From assembly GCF_002999135.1 (NCBI RefSeq), contig NZ_CP027229.1, positions 2,062,001 through 2,126,000 of the forward strand: a stretch of DNA of 64,000 nt. Direction: 5' to 3'. Positions 27,673-35,002 of the stretch are shown here, piece after piece. Below the pieces are notes generated by a model, which saw only the letters and a program-made list of their open reading frames with translations, searched no databases and was not told the origin of the DNA. How positions within the stretch are numbered: position 1 is the stretch's first letter; every line of letters begins with the position of its first letter. Position numbers and translations under genes: made by a program. This DNA is from Capnocytophaga sp. oral taxon 878. GTDB taxonomy: Bacteria > Bacteroidota > Bacteroidia > Flavobacteriales > Flavobacteriaceae.

Positions 27673-27746
27673 CCCCCAGCACAAAAGGACGCTCTGCATT
27701 ACCACCCTCAAAATCTACCAATACCTCTTCACCTATTTCAGGGATA
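27662..27746 (-). pseudogene. VgrG OB-fold fragment
   Basis: On the minus strand from 27745 the frame reads IPEIGEEVLVDFEGGNAERP and FVLGAH before a stop formed in the neighbouring DNA. This is the highly conserved end of the OB-fold (gp5-like) domain of VgrG, the type VI secretion spike. Nothing before or after the segment belongs to vgrG. It is in a different frame from the lipoprotein gene whose last codons (KILPYP) touch it, so that gene's end was probably also replaced. Confidence 0.7.
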
Positions 27747-28454
27747 AGGAAGAATCTTATTTAAAGTGTCTTTTATTCTATCATTTAAATAAAGTAATTC
27801 CAATTTATAAGTGGTATCCTTATCTCTTTCTATCCATATACCCTCTTTTTTGTTATTTATATAGATACCTTCTGTGTAAATATTGAAAAAGGGAATATCT
27901 TCTTTCCATAATTTTTCTTTTTGGTTATTTACATACATTCCTTTTTTTAAAATATAGCCTTCAATATCCCATTCTTCCCAATATCCTTCTTTTTTACCAC
28001 TTATATATGACCCTCTTCCTAATGGTTCTATCCAATAGCCTTCCCTTTTTTCTTCTGAATTTACATAGCCTTTACCATAGAATTTAATAAATTTATTATA
28101 CTTTGTAGTGAAAATAAAGTTATAAGGATACATTATTTTTTGTCTATAATCTATAAATTGATAATATCCATTAATTTTATCATTTACAAAATTAATATAC
28201 AAAATGGTATCATTATTTTGTGTGATAATTTTAAAAGGACCATTAAATTTTCCTTTCTTTAAAGAAAAAGAGAAGCCAAATTTTGGATAAGAAAAAATAC
28301 CTGTTTTCTTCTTTTTAATTTTATAGTCTACATCTTCTTGTATTTTTAATACATTTAAAAGTTTATCATAAATTATTTTTTCTCCACAAGACAATAATGT
28401 TACACATACAAAAAAAATAAATAAAAATTTACATCTATATATGTTTGAATTCAT
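27738..28454 (-). CDS. YwqK/MORN-type lipoprotein, candidate immunity protein (M1)
   Basis: 238 residues with a lipoprotein signal (FIFFVCVTLLSCGEK). The mature part contains several MORN-like units of the YwqK antitoxin type: GKFNGPFKI, KREGYWIEP, GKKEGYWEEWD, NNQKEKLWKED and NNKKEGIWIERD. Its first 20 bases overlap the end of a metalloprotease-like frame, as in effector-immunity pairs. The last codons lie at the junction with the VgrG fragment, so the natural C-terminus may be lost. The DNA is visibly more AT-rich than the housekeeping genes. Confidence 0.8.
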   Translation of the reverse strand: MNSNIYRCKFLFIFFVCVTLLSCGEKIIYDKLLNVLKIQEDVDYKIKKKKTGIFSYPKFGFSFSLKKGKFNGPFKIITQNNDTILYINFVNDKINGYYQFIDYRQKIMYPYNFIFTTKYNKFIKFYGKGYVNSEEKREGYWIEPLGRGSYISGKKEGYWEEWDIEGYILKKGMYVNNQKEKLWKEDIPFFNIYTEGIYINNKKEGIWIERDKDTTYKLELLYLNDRIKDTLNKILPYP

Positions 28455-28617
28455 TATATATTTTTTTTATAACCTCAAATTGATATTCATAGAAACAATA
28501 TTGGATACTGCTATAATCCATTATGTTATCAGTTATGTTATTTCTTTCCATTTTCCCTTGAGCGTTTATCTTAAATGGATTTTCAAAAAAATAGAGTTGT
28601 AATCCTTCATTTTGTAT
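28435..28617 (-). pseudogene. Metzincin-like metalloprotease C-terminal fragment 1
   Basis: An uninterrupted frame of about 60 codons, open from 28626, contains NPFKINAQGKMERNNITDNI and then NIMDYSSIQYC. NIMDY is the Met-turn form also found in the longer fragment at 31703. The frame ends FKHI-stop at 28435, 20 bases inside the YwqK-like lipoprotein gene. The zinc-binding part is missing; upstream the DNA changes at about 28612 into the start of a DUF3828-like gene. Family assignment depends on the second fragment. Confidence 0.6.
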
Positions 28618-28713
28618 AAAAAGTTTTTAAGAATGTAGTGCCTTCTCCTTTGGTGTTTTGGGCGATTGATGAGAGGCTTATACTAAACAGTAGGGTAAAG
28701 ATGATTTTTTCAT
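28612..28713 (-). pseudogene. 5' remnant of a DUF3828-like gene
   Basis: From ATG at 28713 the sequence matches the start of the gene at 31025 (signal peptide and the FLKTFYT segment), but one A is missing from the run after the ATG, shifting the frame and giving an early stop. After TTTTTATACAAAA the match ends and metalloprotease fragment 1 begins. The same upstream sequence precedes both copies. Confidence 0.8.
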
Positions 28714-28752
28714 TGTATAAATATTTATTAGTGGTTTTATGAAAAAAGGATA

Positions 28753-29493
28753 TTAGTTATTGAACCAAAATACTTTCTTAAAATCCTCTAAGAATGTATC
28801 GAACTTTCTGTAATTCTCGTCAGTCATCATAAAGTATAAGTTTATAAAGGATTGTTCTTTGCTAATTTCAACGCATTTCACTCGATTGTACTTGCCTTTA
28901 TAAGCTGTACCCCTCATATTTATTGGAAAAGTAGCTAAAACATTGGCGTTAAACAATTCTTTTGCTTTTTCTTTAGGGTAAAAGTGTACCATTTCCATCA
29001 GTTCAAGAGATTCAGCTAAAGTTGCCTTTTCAAAAGGTTTGCCATATCTAAATTTAAATTTGACCCCATCAAAGGACATATTATTTAAAATATACTTTTC
29101 TTCTTCGGAGCAATTATTTATACCTGGAAGAGAATATCTGGGTATTTTTTTAATATTAATAGCGGGTGTTTGAACAAGCACACAATAATCATCTTTTTTG
29201 GATTCGACTATTGAGGTTACCATCCATAAAAGTGCATTGAGATAGGTATCGCCCGAGGCTAATTCCATTCCATAGGATTGTGCCATTGTTGGAAAAGGAT
29301 TATCTTTTGAAGCTGGTTTGCTTGTGTCGATAGGATTAGGATAAACAGACTTTTCATTTTGTGAAAACACAAGATACTGAGGAGGATTAAAGCTTATATT
29401 GGCTTCCTGTAAGTATTGCTGCAAAGCTGTTTGGCTAAAGCCTGTAGCCGTAAAAGCTACAAAAAAACAAAATAATAATAATAACTGCTTCAT
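28753..29493 (-). CDS. Secreted protein D1, paralogue of the gene at 32232
   Basis: 246 residues with a signal peptide (LLLFCFFVAFTATGFSQ). No known domain was recognised. It shares a clear pattern with D2: NPxPTMAQSYGME/NPLPSLAQIYGIE, KFRYGKPF/KFRYGIPF, MVHFYPKEKAKELFN/MLHFFDKKEAKNFFN and an almost identical end (FMMTDENY... KVFWFNN). The family probably acts outside the inner membrane. Its place in the array makes it a candidate immunity or effector-accessory protein; there is no direct evidence of function. Confidence 0.8.
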   Translation of the reverse strand: MKQLLLLFCFFVAFTATGFSQTALQQYLQEANISFNPPQYLVFSQNEKSVYPNPIDTSKPASKDNPFPTMAQSYGMELASGDTYLNALLWMVTSIVESKKDDYCVLVQTPAINIKKIPRYSLPGINNCSEEEKYILNNMSFDGVKFKFRYGKPFEKATLAESLELMEMVHFYPKEKAKELFNANVLATFPINMRGTAYKGKYNRVKCVEISKEQSFINLYFMMTDENYRKFDTFLEDFKKVFWFNN

Positions 29494-29569
29494 CTTAGAT
29501 TACTTTTTATATTTTACTACTTCAGAAATTCTACACACTTTTTAAAGAGTGCTTATAGGGTATTGAATA

Positions 29570-30166
29570 CTACTTTTTAGGGTTCCAATAGTTATCGGTT
29601 TCTTCCATTTTTAGGAGTTTGCCTTTTTTGAAGTGGGCAACAAAATACTGCTGTTGGGCTTGGGGACTTACTTGATTGGGCTGTTGTGCGTATAAGTGCA
29701 TTTGGCCTGTAAGAAATTGGGCTTTTATATGCCCTTTGCTGTCTTTTTTAGCCTCAAAGAAGGGTTCTAAATCGGTGAGCATTGCTGCTTTTTGTGATTG
29801 GTACGCCTCATCGGTGCCGGTTCTGAAACAGGTGAAATCTTGCAAGTAGAGGCTGTTGTTTTTTAGTACCCATACAGCATCTAAGGGCTTTTTCATTTTC
29901 AAAAGAAAAACTACATTATCATACTTTGACAATAGAGTAGTGTAACCTTTTTTTTGATAAATAGGTGAGAACTGAAAGTAATATACCTTGCCATTCTCGT
30001 CGGTAAGAGTTTCGGCAGAAAGATCATACACATCGGAAGTGTGTGCTGCCTTGCTTATTATTTGTTGCTGATTATCTTCTAAACTTTCAGACCATTGGGG
30101 AGACTGCTGTTGTGCCCAAGTATTACAAAATAGAAGCAATATAGTGAGTTTGAAAAATGTGTTCAT
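29570..30166 (-). CDS. Secreted 198-residue protein, copy A2
   Basis: Near-identical to A1 at 26985: differences are Q/L and L/V around VVFLLKMKKPLDAV, N/K in the DSKGH segment and K/N in ETDNYWNPKK. It has the same signal peptide and the same upstream DNA, which here continues into an intact DUF3828-like gene 59 bases away. In A1 that neighbour has been reduced to its last 34 bases. Function unknown. Confidence 0.82.
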   Translation of the reverse strand: MNTFFKLTILLLFCNTWAQQQSPQWSESLEDNQQQIISKAAHTSDVYDLSAETLTDENGKVYYFQFSPIYQKKGYTTLLSKYDNVVFLLKMKKPLDAVWVLKNNSLYLQDFTCFRTGTDEAYQSQKAAMLTDLEPFFEAKKDSKGHIKAQFLTGQMHLYAQQPNQVSPQAQQQYFVAHFKKGKLLKMEETDNYWNPKK

Positions 30167-30224
30167 ACTATTTTTTTTAATAACTATTTACCTTACAAAT
30201 ATATGCTGTGGTAGGGGGTGCTGG

Positions 30225-31025
30225 TTATTGGATTGAAACATCATCAATTAGGAATGTGTTGTCTTTTGACTTTTGGGTATGGATATGTAGTTGGATTTTG
30301 ATATTGCAAGCGTTTGTGTATTGAAAGATTATCTTTCCTGATGCTTGAGTTATAGTAACTGATTTAAGGAAAGACTTATCAAAGTAGGAATTATCAATAA
30401 GAGGGTCATAATAGTACTCATTACTATCCTCTTTTCTGTACTTTTTTAAGGAGGCTATTTTATTGATAAACTTTTGGGTACAGTACTTTTGCTGCATAGC
30501 TTTTAAGGTTTTTTGTGCCTGATTAGGGCAATCAAAATAAGCATTTAAATAGTTTTCATAGAAGGTTTTCACAAAAGTAAGCGCATTGGTATTGGCTATT
30601 TTGGCAGGGGGAGCTGGTTGGGCATCGATAACATCGGTATCTATATGCCAAGGATAGATGTCTGTTATTTTGTTATTATTGAGCTTAACGTATATGTTGG
30701 TTCGCTCTTTTTTATTGTTGTAATTGGTGAGATAAGAGACTTTATACCATTTGTTTTTGATAGGTGTGACCTGTAAATTTGTGAGCATTTGGGGGGTTAC
30801 ATCTTGGGCGCGAACAATGACATCGACGCCTAACATTTCGGACAATAGTGGGTATTTTTGATTAAAACAATCGGATAGATAGGAGTCCATCTCATTGTTT
30901 TTAAAGCTTTCATTGATGTACTTTGTATAAAAAGTTTTTAAGAATTTAGTGCCTTCATCTTTGGTGTTTTGGGCGATTGATGAGAGGCTCATACTAAGCA
31001 GTAGGGTGAAGATGATTTTTTTCAT
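30225..31025 (-). CDS. Secreted two-repeat DUF3828-like protein (B)
   Basis: 266 residues with a signal peptide (IIFTLLLSMSLSSIAQ). The mature protein has two similar halves of about 110 residues: the first starts FLKTFYTKYINESF, the second FVKTFYENYLNAYF. Each has a conserved aromatic/cysteine-bearing helix and ends in a strand (YKVSYLTNYNNKKERTNIYV; GKIIFQYTNACNIKIQLHIH). This resembles DUF3828, an NTF2-like secreted domain of unknown function. It is the only full copy, with 5' and 3' remnants elsewhere in the array. Confidence 0.75.
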   Translation of the reverse strand: MKKIIFTLLLSMSLSSIAQNTKDEGTKFLKTFYTKYINESFKNNEMDSYLSDCFNQKYPLLSEMLGVDVIVRAQDVTPQMLTNLQVTPIKNKWYKVSYLTNYNNKKERTNIYVKLNNNKITDIYPWHIDTDVIDAQPAPPAKIANTNALTFVKTFYENYLNAYFDCPNQAQKTLKAMQQKYCTQKFINKIASLKKYRKEDSNEYYYDPLIDNSYFDKSFLKSVTITQASGKIIFQYTNACNIKIQLHIHTQKSKDNTFLIDDVSIQ

Positions 31026-31098
31026 TGTATAAATATTTATTAGTGGTTTTATTAAAAAAAGATATCAGCTTGACTTTGAACTGGATAACCATATTCTC

Positions 31099-31716
31099 TC
31101 AATAGCAAGGTTCATTTTTATTAAATAAACAATGAGGAAATCGAACATCTATGGAATCGCTTAATTGGTATGCTTTAATGCTATCTATTTTTCCATTTTC
31201 ATTATAATATTTCCATTCGCCGTATTTATAGTGGTTCACAACTTTTCCTTCTTCTCTTATTTTACCTTCTTTATAGTAATAATCCTTCCAATAACCATTC
31301 CCATTTGTAAAATATGTCCGATATAATATTTGTCTATCTGTATTATATACTATATATTTTCCCGCCATTTTACTTTTCTTATAATAGATTTCTTTTAAAG
31401 GCATATCTGGATTTATTGTATATATGCCTTCTAAATATCCATTTATGATTTTAATACATTCAAGTTCAATTCTTTTATTATCTATATAAAACCATTTATA
31501 TATATGATAGTTAGAAGGTACTATTGTATCATTTACACGTAGGAATTTTCCGTTGCTATTAAAATAATAATCTCTAACAAAATGATCTACACTTATATCA
31601 TACCCTGTAGCTTTCCTATCTATAATAATTACATATTCAGGAGGCAACCTATATATTATAGGTTTGCAAGCACAAAAGGTAAAAAAAAACAGATATAATA
31701 ATTTATTTTTTGGCAT
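31099..31716 (-). CDS. YwqK/MORN-type lipoprotein, candidate immunity protein (M2)
   Basis: About 205 residues with a lipoprotein signal, MPKNKLLYLFFFTFCACKP. MORN-like units follow, e.g. INGYLEGIYTI, KSKMAGKYIVY, NGNGYWKDYY and NHYKYGEWKYYN. I chose the ATG at 31716; an earlier one at 31734 would add MKLRNI. From 31716 the gene overlaps the end of the metalloprotease-like frame by 14 bases (stop at 31703), so translation of the two was probably coupled. YwqK-type proteins are known as antitoxin/immunity-like; here it would protect the periplasmic side. Confidence 0.8.
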   Translation of the reverse strand: MPKNKLLYLFFFTFCACKPIIYRLPPEYVIIIDRKATGYDISVDHFVRDYYFNSNGKFLRVNDTIVPSNYHIYKWFYIDNKRIELECIKIINGYLEGIYTINPDMPLKEIYYKKSKMAGKYIVYNTDRQILYRTYFTNGNGYWKDYYYKEGKIREEGKVVNHYKYGEWKYYNENGKIDSIKAYQLSDSIDVRFPHCLFNKNEPCY

Positions 31717-32170
31717 AATATTTCTTAGTTTCACTTTGCATTATATCAATCTGATATTTATTAAAAAACTTCTGATCATTGTGATCATAATCCATTATAT
31801 TACTTGTTTCCTTCTGTATAAATTTATAAATATCATATTTTTGTATTTTTCTATAGTCTTTTGCTATTATTTCCCATTTTTTTCTTTGTGTTTCAGCTTC
31901 AATAAACTCAGCTTCATTTTCACTTTTTATTTTATCTATATTTGGAGATCTCATATTAATAGCATCTTTAATGAAATTTCTTATTTTATCAGTTATTTCT
32001 TTTCTTTTCCTTGCATATATTTCTGCGTCCCTTGCTAATTGCTGATAATTTTTACCCTCATTTAAGAAAGTGTGTGGAAGTCCTAAAACATGACCTATTT
32101 CATGTGCATAAGAAGATAAATGAGAATGGACAAATAGAAGAGATACCTCCTGCTTTTGAAAGAAGAGATG
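31703..32170 (-). pseudogene. Metzincin-like metalloprotease toxin fragment 2
   Basis: An open frame of 155 codons with no plausible start. It contains AHEIGHVLGLPH (zinc motif HExxHxxGxxH at 32104-32072) and, about 91 residues after it, NIMDY (Met-turn, 31801-31787). These are the two landmarks of metzincin zinc proteases. A charged helical stretch lies between. The N-terminal half is missing: a stop precedes 32170, and the DNA then runs into the end of D2. The frame ends 14 bases inside the YwqK-like lipoprotein gene. It is most likely the C-terminal toxin domain of a former effector. Confidence 0.75.
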
Positions 32171-32231
32171 TTAAATGTAATATAATACTCCTAGTATTAA
32201 GCACTTCTTTATATTTTTTCATAAAAGGATA

Positions 32232-32948
32232 TTAGTTATTGAACCAAAATACTTTGCTAAAGTCATTAAGGAAGGTATTGAAGTTACAGAAATTGTCGTT
32301 GGTCATCATAAAATACAAATAGATTATTTTGCCTCCTTTTTGGAGTACTACGGCTTTGGAATGGGCGTATTTTTCCTTGTATTTTTGTCCTTTTAAATTG
32401 ACGGGGAAGCTGAACATTATTTCGCCATTAAAGAAGTTTTTAGCTTCTTTTTTGTCGAAGAAATGAAGCATTTGGTATAACTCATAGGCTTCATATTCTG
32501 TCGCTCCACTAAATGGGATGCCATAACGGAATTTTTGTTTTATAGCATCAAAAGGAAGGGTTTCTAACCATAAAATCTCTTGAGAGGAGAGGCAATTGGC
32601 AAGAGTTTTTACACTTACTCCGTTTCTATCATTAGAGCTTTGAAAAGTTTTGATAAAAACATAATAGTCCTTATCCTTGTTATAGGCTACTGAGGTAATC
32701 ATTCCCCAAAGGGAGTTGATAAATACATCGTTTGCATCGATCTCGATTCCATAAATTTGTGCCAAAGAGGGTAAGGGATTCTTTTCTGTTATCTCGGCTG
32801 GATATATGGTGGTTGTATTATTGGAGAACTGAAAAGATTTGGGAATATTAAATGTGATATTCATTCCTTTGGTGTCTGTTTCTAACAAGGTTTGAGAAAA
32901 AGCTTTGCTAAAAATTAGAAGGCAGATTAAAAAGAGATTCTTTTTCAT
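32232..32948 (-). CDS. Secreted protein D2, paralogue of the gene at 28753
   Basis: 238 residues with a signal peptide (LFLICLLIFSKAFSQ). It aligns with D1 along its whole length, roughly 40-45% identical by eye, most strongly in the last 40 residues (YFMMTNDNFCNFNTFLNDF, KVFWFNN). No domain that I recognise. It is the first gene of the array and has a promoter about 130 bases upstream that could drive the whole array. Confidence 0.8.
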   Translation of the reverse strand: MKKNLFLICLLIFSKAFSQTLLETDTKGMNITFNIPKSFQFSNNTTTIYPAEITEKNPLPSLAQIYGIEIDANDVFINSLWGMITSVAYNKDKDYYVFIKTFQSSNDRNGVSVKTLANCLSSQEILWLETLPFDAIKQKFRYGIPFSGATEYEAYELYQMLHFFDKKEAKNFFNGEIMFSFPVNLKGQKYKEKYAHSKAVVLQKGGKIIYLYFMMTNDNFCNFNTFLNDFSKVFWFNN

Positions 32949-33076
32949 AAGTAGGTTAATTTGCTTGTTATTTATTAGTTTTTGAGGAGAAACACCTTGT
33001 TAGATTTGGTAAAGAGGTGAGGTTGGGGGTATTGTTATTACATATTTTAAGAATTTGTTTAGCTTTATTTTCGCGC

Positions 33077-33107
33077 CAAAAGTAATACTTATAAAAATAT
33101 TTTCCAA
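33077..33107 (-). promoter_or_regulatory. Promoter at the head of the array
   Basis: On the minus strand TACTTTTG at 33084-33077 and TTG at 33107-33105, spacing 20. The leader to D2 would be about 125 bases. No other promoter of this type was seen inside the array. Confidence 0.7.
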
Positions 33108-33177
33108 ATTTTTCGGGAAGTTTTTTTTGAGGGAGATATGAGAGGGGGAGGGAAGTGATGAGAAGGAGACTATCCTT

Positions 33178-33261
33178 GGCGGCATACTGAGCTGTGCCTG
33201 CTGGCTAACTATCCTTCGTTTATAGTTCGTTTATCCTTCGTTATTCGTTCGTTCGGGATAG
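33178..33261 (+). repeat. TTCGTTTAT-type dispersed repeat, copy 3
   Basis: The core 33210-33261 is identical to copy 1 for about 50 bases. Before it lies GGCGGCATACTGAGCTG and CTGGCTAACTAT, which is repeated with changes before copy 7 (63606-63639). It occupies the gap between D2 and rbfA, which otherwise holds the two divergent promoters. Confidence 0.9.
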
Positions 33262-33305
33262 AGGGTGGTTGGAAGGCGTTTGGGGGGAATGTTATGGTAG
33301 GGTAA

Positions 33306-33335
33306 TTGCTTATTGGAAATTATTTTGTACTTTTG
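33306..33335 (+). promoter_or_regulatory. rbfA promoter
   Basis: TTG at 33306-33308 and TACTTTTG at 33328-33335, spacing 19. It excludes the possible ATG start at 33313. Confidence 0.8.
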
Positions 33336-33360
33336 CAGTCGGAATATAATAATTATTGCA

Positions 33361-33753
33361 TTGGAAAATAACAGACAAAAGAAAATAGCGGGTATCATTC
33401 AGGAGGAATTGGCCAAGGTATTGCTTCGCTCTATTCAGGATGCTGGAGGGCGTAACCTGCTGATATCGGTAACTAAGGTGAATATAACGGTAGACCTATC
33501 GGTAGCTAAGGTGTACCTTAGTGTATTTCCTGAGAGTGAGGCGGCGGCTGTGCTTAAGGGTGTGACTGCTAATAGCCCTATTATTAAACATGAGTTGTCG
33601 CAAATTACGAAGCATCAGTTTAGGCGTATGCCGGAATTGTTTTTCTATATAGATGACTCATTGCAGTATATAGAGGGGATTGAAAAATCATTAAAAGAGG
33701 AGGATAACCCGATTGAGAACCGCGCCTTATTGTACAAACGGAAAATGACTTAG
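33361..33753 (+). CDS. rbfA: Ribosome-binding factor A
   Basis: A small KH-like protein that helps mature the 30S subunit and 16S rRNA 5' end. About 130 residues from TTG 33361: MENNRQKKIAGIIQEELAKV, with VTKVNITVDLSVAKVYLSVF and ITKHQFRRMPELFFYIDDSL, the conserved family blocks. An ATG frame at 33313 would add 16 residues, but it overlaps the promoter, so the TTG start is preferred. It is followed after six bases by the ABC permease gene. Confidence 0.92.
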   Translation: MENNRQKKIAGIIQEELAKVLLRSIQDAGGRNLLISVTKVNITVDLSVAKVYLSVFPESEAAAVLKGVTANSPIIKHELSQITKHQFRRMPELFFYIDDSLQYIEGIEKSLKEEDNPIENRALLYKRKMT

Positions 33754-33759
33754 GGAGCA

Positions 33760-34950
33760 GTGAAGTCGGTTTTTTACATAGCTCGTAGGTATATTTTTGC
33801 TAAGAGCTCGCAGAATGTTATCAACATCATCAATAGGGTTACGGCCTTTGTGGTGGTGCTGGGTACTGCTGCTCTTTTTATTGTATTGGCGGGATTTGCT
33901 GGGCTTAAGAACTTCACGCTTTCTTTTTCATCGACATTTGACCCAGATTTAAAGGTTTTCCCTAAAGAAGGGAAGTACCTTGGGGTAGGGGCTGAAGATA
34001 CGTTGCGGCTGAGGCAAATAAAAGGGATAGCCCACTACAGCAAAGTACTTGAGGAACAAGTATTTTTGACCCACGCACAGAAAAACCATATTGCTTATAT
34101 AAAGGGGGTGGATGCGCATTACCCGCAAGTGAATGCCGTAGATAGTATCTTGATAATAGGGGATTGGAAGCTGCATTCGCCAGGGGTTATTGTGGGAGCG
34201 ACGATATTTAATAATTTGGGACTGAACTTATTAAATAGGAGTTCGCCCTTGCAGATAGTGGTACCGAAGGCTGGGAAGGGTAGTATTTTGAATGACCCAA
34301 TGCCGTATAGGCAGGCCTTCTCGGTAGTGGAGGGTATTTACCAGCTGACGGAGGATTTGGATAAGAAATATGTGTTCTCGACCTTGGAAGAGGCTCAGTT
34401 TTTGATGGGAGTAACGGGGGAAGAAGTATCGGCTATTGAGGTGAAATTGGCACCTCAAGCGAATGAAAAGGAGGTGATGACCGAGCTTAGCACAGCCTTT
34501 AAGCAGCCTGTGGTAGTGAAAAACCGCGCTCAGCTGAACGATGCCCTGTACCGGATGCTGAATACTGAAAACATAGCTGTATATCTGATCTTTATTTTGG
34601 TGCTTATCATTGCCTTTTTTAACCTTGTAGGGGCTATTATAATGATGATTTTGGATAAGAAAGAAGATTTGCAAACGCTGTATGCCCTTGGGATGAACCA
34701 AAGACAAATGCGACAGATATTCTTCTGGCAAGGTACTATGGCATCGGTTATAGGAGCGGTTATAGGTGTGGCTATAGGAACGATAATCATACTACTGCAA
34801 CAACACTATTCGTTTGTAATGATAAGCCCTACTTTGCCTTACCCAGTGGCTATTACCTTTATGAATGTAGGTATAGTGCTGGCTACTATTATTATACTGG
34901 GTGTAATAGCCTCGGTAATAGCCTCGTCTCGGATTAAATTGAACCGATAA
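33760..34950 (+). CDS. ABC transporter permease, LolC/E-FtsX type
   Basis: 396 residues starting at GTG after GGGAG. Topology is the MacB/LolE type: one N-terminal membrane segment (VTAFVVVLGTAALFIVLAGF), a large periplasmic domain (about residues 45-270) and three C-terminal helices (VYLIFILVLIIAFFNLVGAI; FFWQGTMASVIGAVIGVAIG; VGIVLATIIILGVIASVIA). Such proteins, with a separate ATPase, usually move lipoproteins from the inner membrane. The LALGMNQRQ-like loop contacts the ATPase. The ATPase is not nearby. Confidence 0.88.
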   Translation: MKSVFYIARRYIFAKSSQNVINIINRVTAFVVVLGTAALFIVLAGFAGLKNFTLSFSSTFDPDLKVFPKEGKYLGVGAEDTLRLRQIKGIAHYSKVLEEQVFLTHAQKNHIAYIKGVDAHYPQVNAVDSILIIGDWKLHSPGVIVGATIFNNLGLNLLNRSSPLQIVVPKAGKGSILNDPMPYRQAFSVVEGIYQLTEDLDKKYVFSTLEEAQFLMGVTGEEVSAIEVKLAPQANEKEVMTELSTAFKQPVVVKNRAQLNDALYRMLNTENIAVYLIFILVLIIAFFNLVGAIIMMILDKKEDLQTLYALGMNQRQMRQIFFWQGTMASVIGAVIGVAIGTIIILLQQHYSFVMISPTLPYPVAITFMNVGIVLATIIILGVIASVIASSRIKLNR

Positions 34951-35002
34951 GAAAGAGCGAGAGCGAGGTGATGAGGACTTTTACTAATTTGCTAATAATT
35001 TT

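Noticed and set aside
31664..32038. Hydrophobic + strand frame of 124 residues
   Set aside because: It is antisense to the lipoprotein start and the metalloprotease fragment. The very AT-rich DNA gives F/I/Y-rich translations in any frame.
33313..33360. ATG start for rbfA at 33313
   Set aside because: It lies inside the promoter; the TTG at 33361 gives the family's usual N-terminus.
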